Source of the DNA: Burkholderiales bacterium
Lineage (GTDB): Bacteria > Pseudomonadota > Gammaproteobacteria > Burkholderiales > Burkholderiaceae
Direction: 5' to 3'
NCBI GenBank assembly: GCA_903643055.1
Contig: CAHJWV010000397.1
Coordinates: 1-9,311, forward strand
Length of the DNA: 9,311 nucleotides
Shown here: positions 7,494 to 9,311 of the stretch, piece after piece
Position numbering within the stretch: the stretch's first letter is position 1
Layout: every line of letters starts with the position of its first letter
Translations under genes and position numbers: made by a program
Notes under the pieces: generated by a model
The model's database searches: none
What the model was told of the DNA's origin: nothing
Seen by the model: the letters and a program-made list of their open reading frames with translations, nothing else

Positions 7494-9311
7494 TCACGCG
7501 GCCGGAAATACCGCGTGACACAGCGCCAGCACCGCATCGCGTTGCGCCGCGAGGCTGGCCGGGTCGACCTGAGTGGGCTTTTCATCGAGGCGCGCCTTGT
7601 GCTGCGCACGGCGCATTTCGCGGTAAGCATCAGCGGCCGCATGGCCCACACCCACCGGCAACAAGCCGCTGGCTTCTGCCCGTTGCAACAAGGCAATGTT
7701 GCCGACGTTGTCGAGCAACTCCGGGTGCGCCGCGCCATGCGCCAACACGAGGAACTGCACCGCGAACTCGGCGTCCATCATGCCGCCCTGGCTGTGCTTG
7801 ATGTCGAACAACCCGGCCTTGACCCCATGGCTTGCACGCACGCGTTCGCGCATCACCTGGATCTCGCCCGACAGCGCGGAGGGGTCACGTTCGGCACAGA
7901 TCACAGCGCGACGCACGGCTTCGAACTCGGCCTCCAGCTCGGCGCTGCCGGCGCAGAAACGCGCCCGCGTGATGGCCTGATGTTCCCAGGTCCAGGCGGT
8001 GTTGCTGCCACGGCCCTTCTGGTATTTGGCATAGGACGTCATCGAGGTCACGAGCAGCCCCGAGTTGCCGTTGGGCCGAAGCGCTGTATCGATGTCGAAC
8101 AATTCGCCAGCGGCCGTGCGCGTCGTCAGCCAGTTGATCAGCTTGCGAACAAAGGCGGCGTAGACCTCGGCCGCGCGGTCGAGGTCGGCCTCGTCGGCGT
8201 CATCGAATACAAACACCACATCGAGATCGCTGCCATAGCCCAGCTCCTTGCCACCGAGCTTGCCGTAGGCGATGACGGCAAAGCGCGGCTGCTCGCGATG
8301 GCGCTGCTTGAGGTGAAGCCAGGCCCAGTTCAGCGCGCACTGCACCGTGGCATCGGCCAGGGCCGACAGGTCATCGGCCACTTGTTCGACCGTGATGTGG
8401 CCTTCGACGTCACGCACCAGCGTGCGGAAGACTTCGGCGTGATGGGCGCGGCGCAGCGTGTCCAGCAGCAGCTCTTCATCGGCCTGGCCAAAGCGGTTCC
8501 AGGCTTCATGGCGCGCGTCGAGATCGGCGATGAACCCTTCGCGTTCGAAGCGGCCATGCAGCAATCGCTCATCGGCCAACTCATCGATCACGCCGGGGTG
8601 GCGCAGCAGAAACTGGGCCGGCCAGCGCGCCAGGCCCAGCAGGCGCAGCAGCCGTGCGTGGACTTCGGGCCGCTCGACCAGCAGCGCAAGGTAGCTCTCG
8701 CGGCGCAGCAATGTCTCCAGCCAATCGATGAAGCGCGATGCGGCCTCCATCGTGCAATGGCCTTCCGACACCGCATGCGCCGCGCGCATCACCAGGCGCG
8801 CCAGCCGCAGCTTGCTGTCATCGCGCAGCACCTTGATCTTCGGATGGTCGGTCCATGATTGAACCCGCTCGGCCAAGGCCTCTGGCAGGCGCTCGCGGAA
8901 CTCTTCACTGTCGACGGGCGGCAGCGGTGTGCCGCAACTGCGGCCACGGCAAGCGCCGGCCGGGCCGCCGCGCTGCGCGGGCGGGCGGCCGTCATGCAGC
9001 AGCGCATCGAACTCCATCGCGACGAACTCGCGCGTCTCGCCCAACGCATCGAGCAGCTCGCAGGCATCGGCGCTGCAAGACAGGCCGACGCTGCGTGCGA
9101 GCCAGGCCAGATCGATGTCGCAGGTCGGCAGCAGATGCGTTTGCTGGTCGTCGAGAAACTGGATGCGGTGCTCGATCCGGCGTAAAAAGATGTAGGCCTC
9201 GGCCAGGCGTTGCGCACTCTCCGGCTTCATCAGCCCGCCCGCGGCCAGCTTGGTCAAGGCCTTCAAGGTCGAGCGGGTTCGGATCTCGGGGAACTGCCCG
9301 CCGCGCACGAC
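7494..9311 (-). CDS. glnE: Glutamine synthetase adenylyltransferase/adenylyl-removing enzyme GlnE (C-terminal part)
   Basis: The 5' end lies beyond the right edge; about 605 C-terminal residues are visible, against about 946 for E. coli GlnE. The enzyme adds AMP to glutamine synthetase and removes it, under control of the PII proteins, so it tunes ammonium assimilation in the cytosol. The visible part begins in the tail of the N-terminal adenylyl-removing domain (VVRGGQFPEIRTRSTL, then FLRRIEHRIQFLDDQQTHLL). A Gly/Pro/Arg-rich linker (HDGRPPAQRGGPAG) follows. The C-terminal adenylyltransferase domain is complete: FAVIAYGKLGGKELGYGSDL with GSDLD as the nucleotidyltransferase metal site (about 360-364), DIDTALRPNG (about 406-415) with the further acidic residues, NTAWTWEHQA, and QGGMMDAEF near the end. 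Stop is TGA at 7494-7496. The downstream rhombosortase starts five bases later. Confidence 0.96.
   Translation of the reverse strand, partial: VVRGGQFPEIRTRSTLKALTKLAAGGLMKPESAQRLAEAYIFLRRIEHRIQFLDDQQTHLLPTCDIDLAWLARSVGLSCSADACELLDALGETREFVAMEFDALLHDGRPPAQRGGPAGACRGRSCGTPLPPVDSEEFRERLPEALAERVQSWTDHPKIKVLRDDSKLRLARLVMRAAHAVSEGHCTMEAASRFIDWLETLLRRESYLALLVERPEVHARLLRLLGLARWPAQFLLRHPGVIDELADERLLHGRFEREGFIADLDARHEAWNRFGQADEELLLDTLRRAHHAEVFRTLVRDVEGHITVEQVADDLSALADATVQCALNWAWLHLKQRHREQPRFAVIAYGKLGGKELGYGSDLDVVFVFDDADEADLDRAAEVYAAFVRKLINWLTTRTAAGELFDIDTALRPNGNSGLLVTSMTSYAKYQKGRGSNTAWTWEHQAITRARFCAGSAELEAEFEAVRRAVICAERDPSALSGEIQVMRERVRASHGVKAGLFDIKHSQGGMMDAEFAVQFLVLAHGAAHPELLDNVGNIALLQRAEASGLLPVGVGHAAADAYREMRRAQHKARLDEKPTQVDPASLAAQRDAVLALCHAVFPAA

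Noticed and set aside
7350..8858. Plus-strand open frame of 502 codons opposite glnE and the rhombosortase
   Set aside because: It mirrors the glnE reading frame on the other strand, has no family motif, and starts inside the rhombosortase gene. It is a composition artefact.

Overview
The window reads as chromosomal DNA of a high-GC beta-proteobacterium, most likely Burkholderiales of the Leptothrix/Rubrivivax/Ideonella kind. This placement is an inference from base composition, the style of the GlnE, ThiE and ThiD sequences, and the presence of a rhombosortase; no phylogenetic marker was searched. All convincing genes lie on the minus strand, so transcription runs from the right edge to the left.

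Right part (about 6886-9311): the 3' two-thirds of glnE (glutamine synthetase adenylyltransferase/adenylyl-removing enzyme) runs in from beyond the window. A small rhomboid-family membrane protease of the rhombosortase type starts 5 bases after the glnE stop. A strong hairpin covers the end of that gene. Next comes a gene-poor stretch (6546-6885) with inverted repeats and, on the plus strand, a short stretch resembling the C-terminal end of a GNAT acetyltransferase.

Middle (5658-6545): a secreted peroxiredoxin of the AhpC/TSA (BCP/PrxQ-like) family, followed by a short intergenic region. That region holds a perfect 10-bp hairpin, a 13-bp palindrome, a good sigma70-type promoter and an easily recognised TPP riboswitch.

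Left part (48-5582): a compact five-gene thiamine operon, thiC-thiO-thiS-thiG-thiDE, with gaps of 10 bases or less or 4-base overlaps. ThiC makes the pyrimidine (HMP-P). ThiO, ThiS and ThiG supply the glycine imine, the sulfur carrier and the thiazole synthase. The last gene is a ThiD-ThiE fusion that phosphorylates HMP-P and couples it to the thiazole to give thiamine phosphate. The TPP riboswitch would shut the operon down when thiamine pyrophosphate is plentiful, probably by hiding the thiC ribosome binding site. No ThiF-type enzyme for activating ThiS lies in the window. The first 27 bases may hold the start of another gene downstream of thiDE.

Most of the window is well-understood housekeeping metabolism. 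I did not find a convincing undescribed system. The points most worth checking are the altered signature motifs in the fused ThiD domain, the riboswitch expression platform, the exported peroxiredoxin without a CX4C pair, the rhombosortase with no substrate in sight, and the acetyltransferase remnant with its hairpin cluster.
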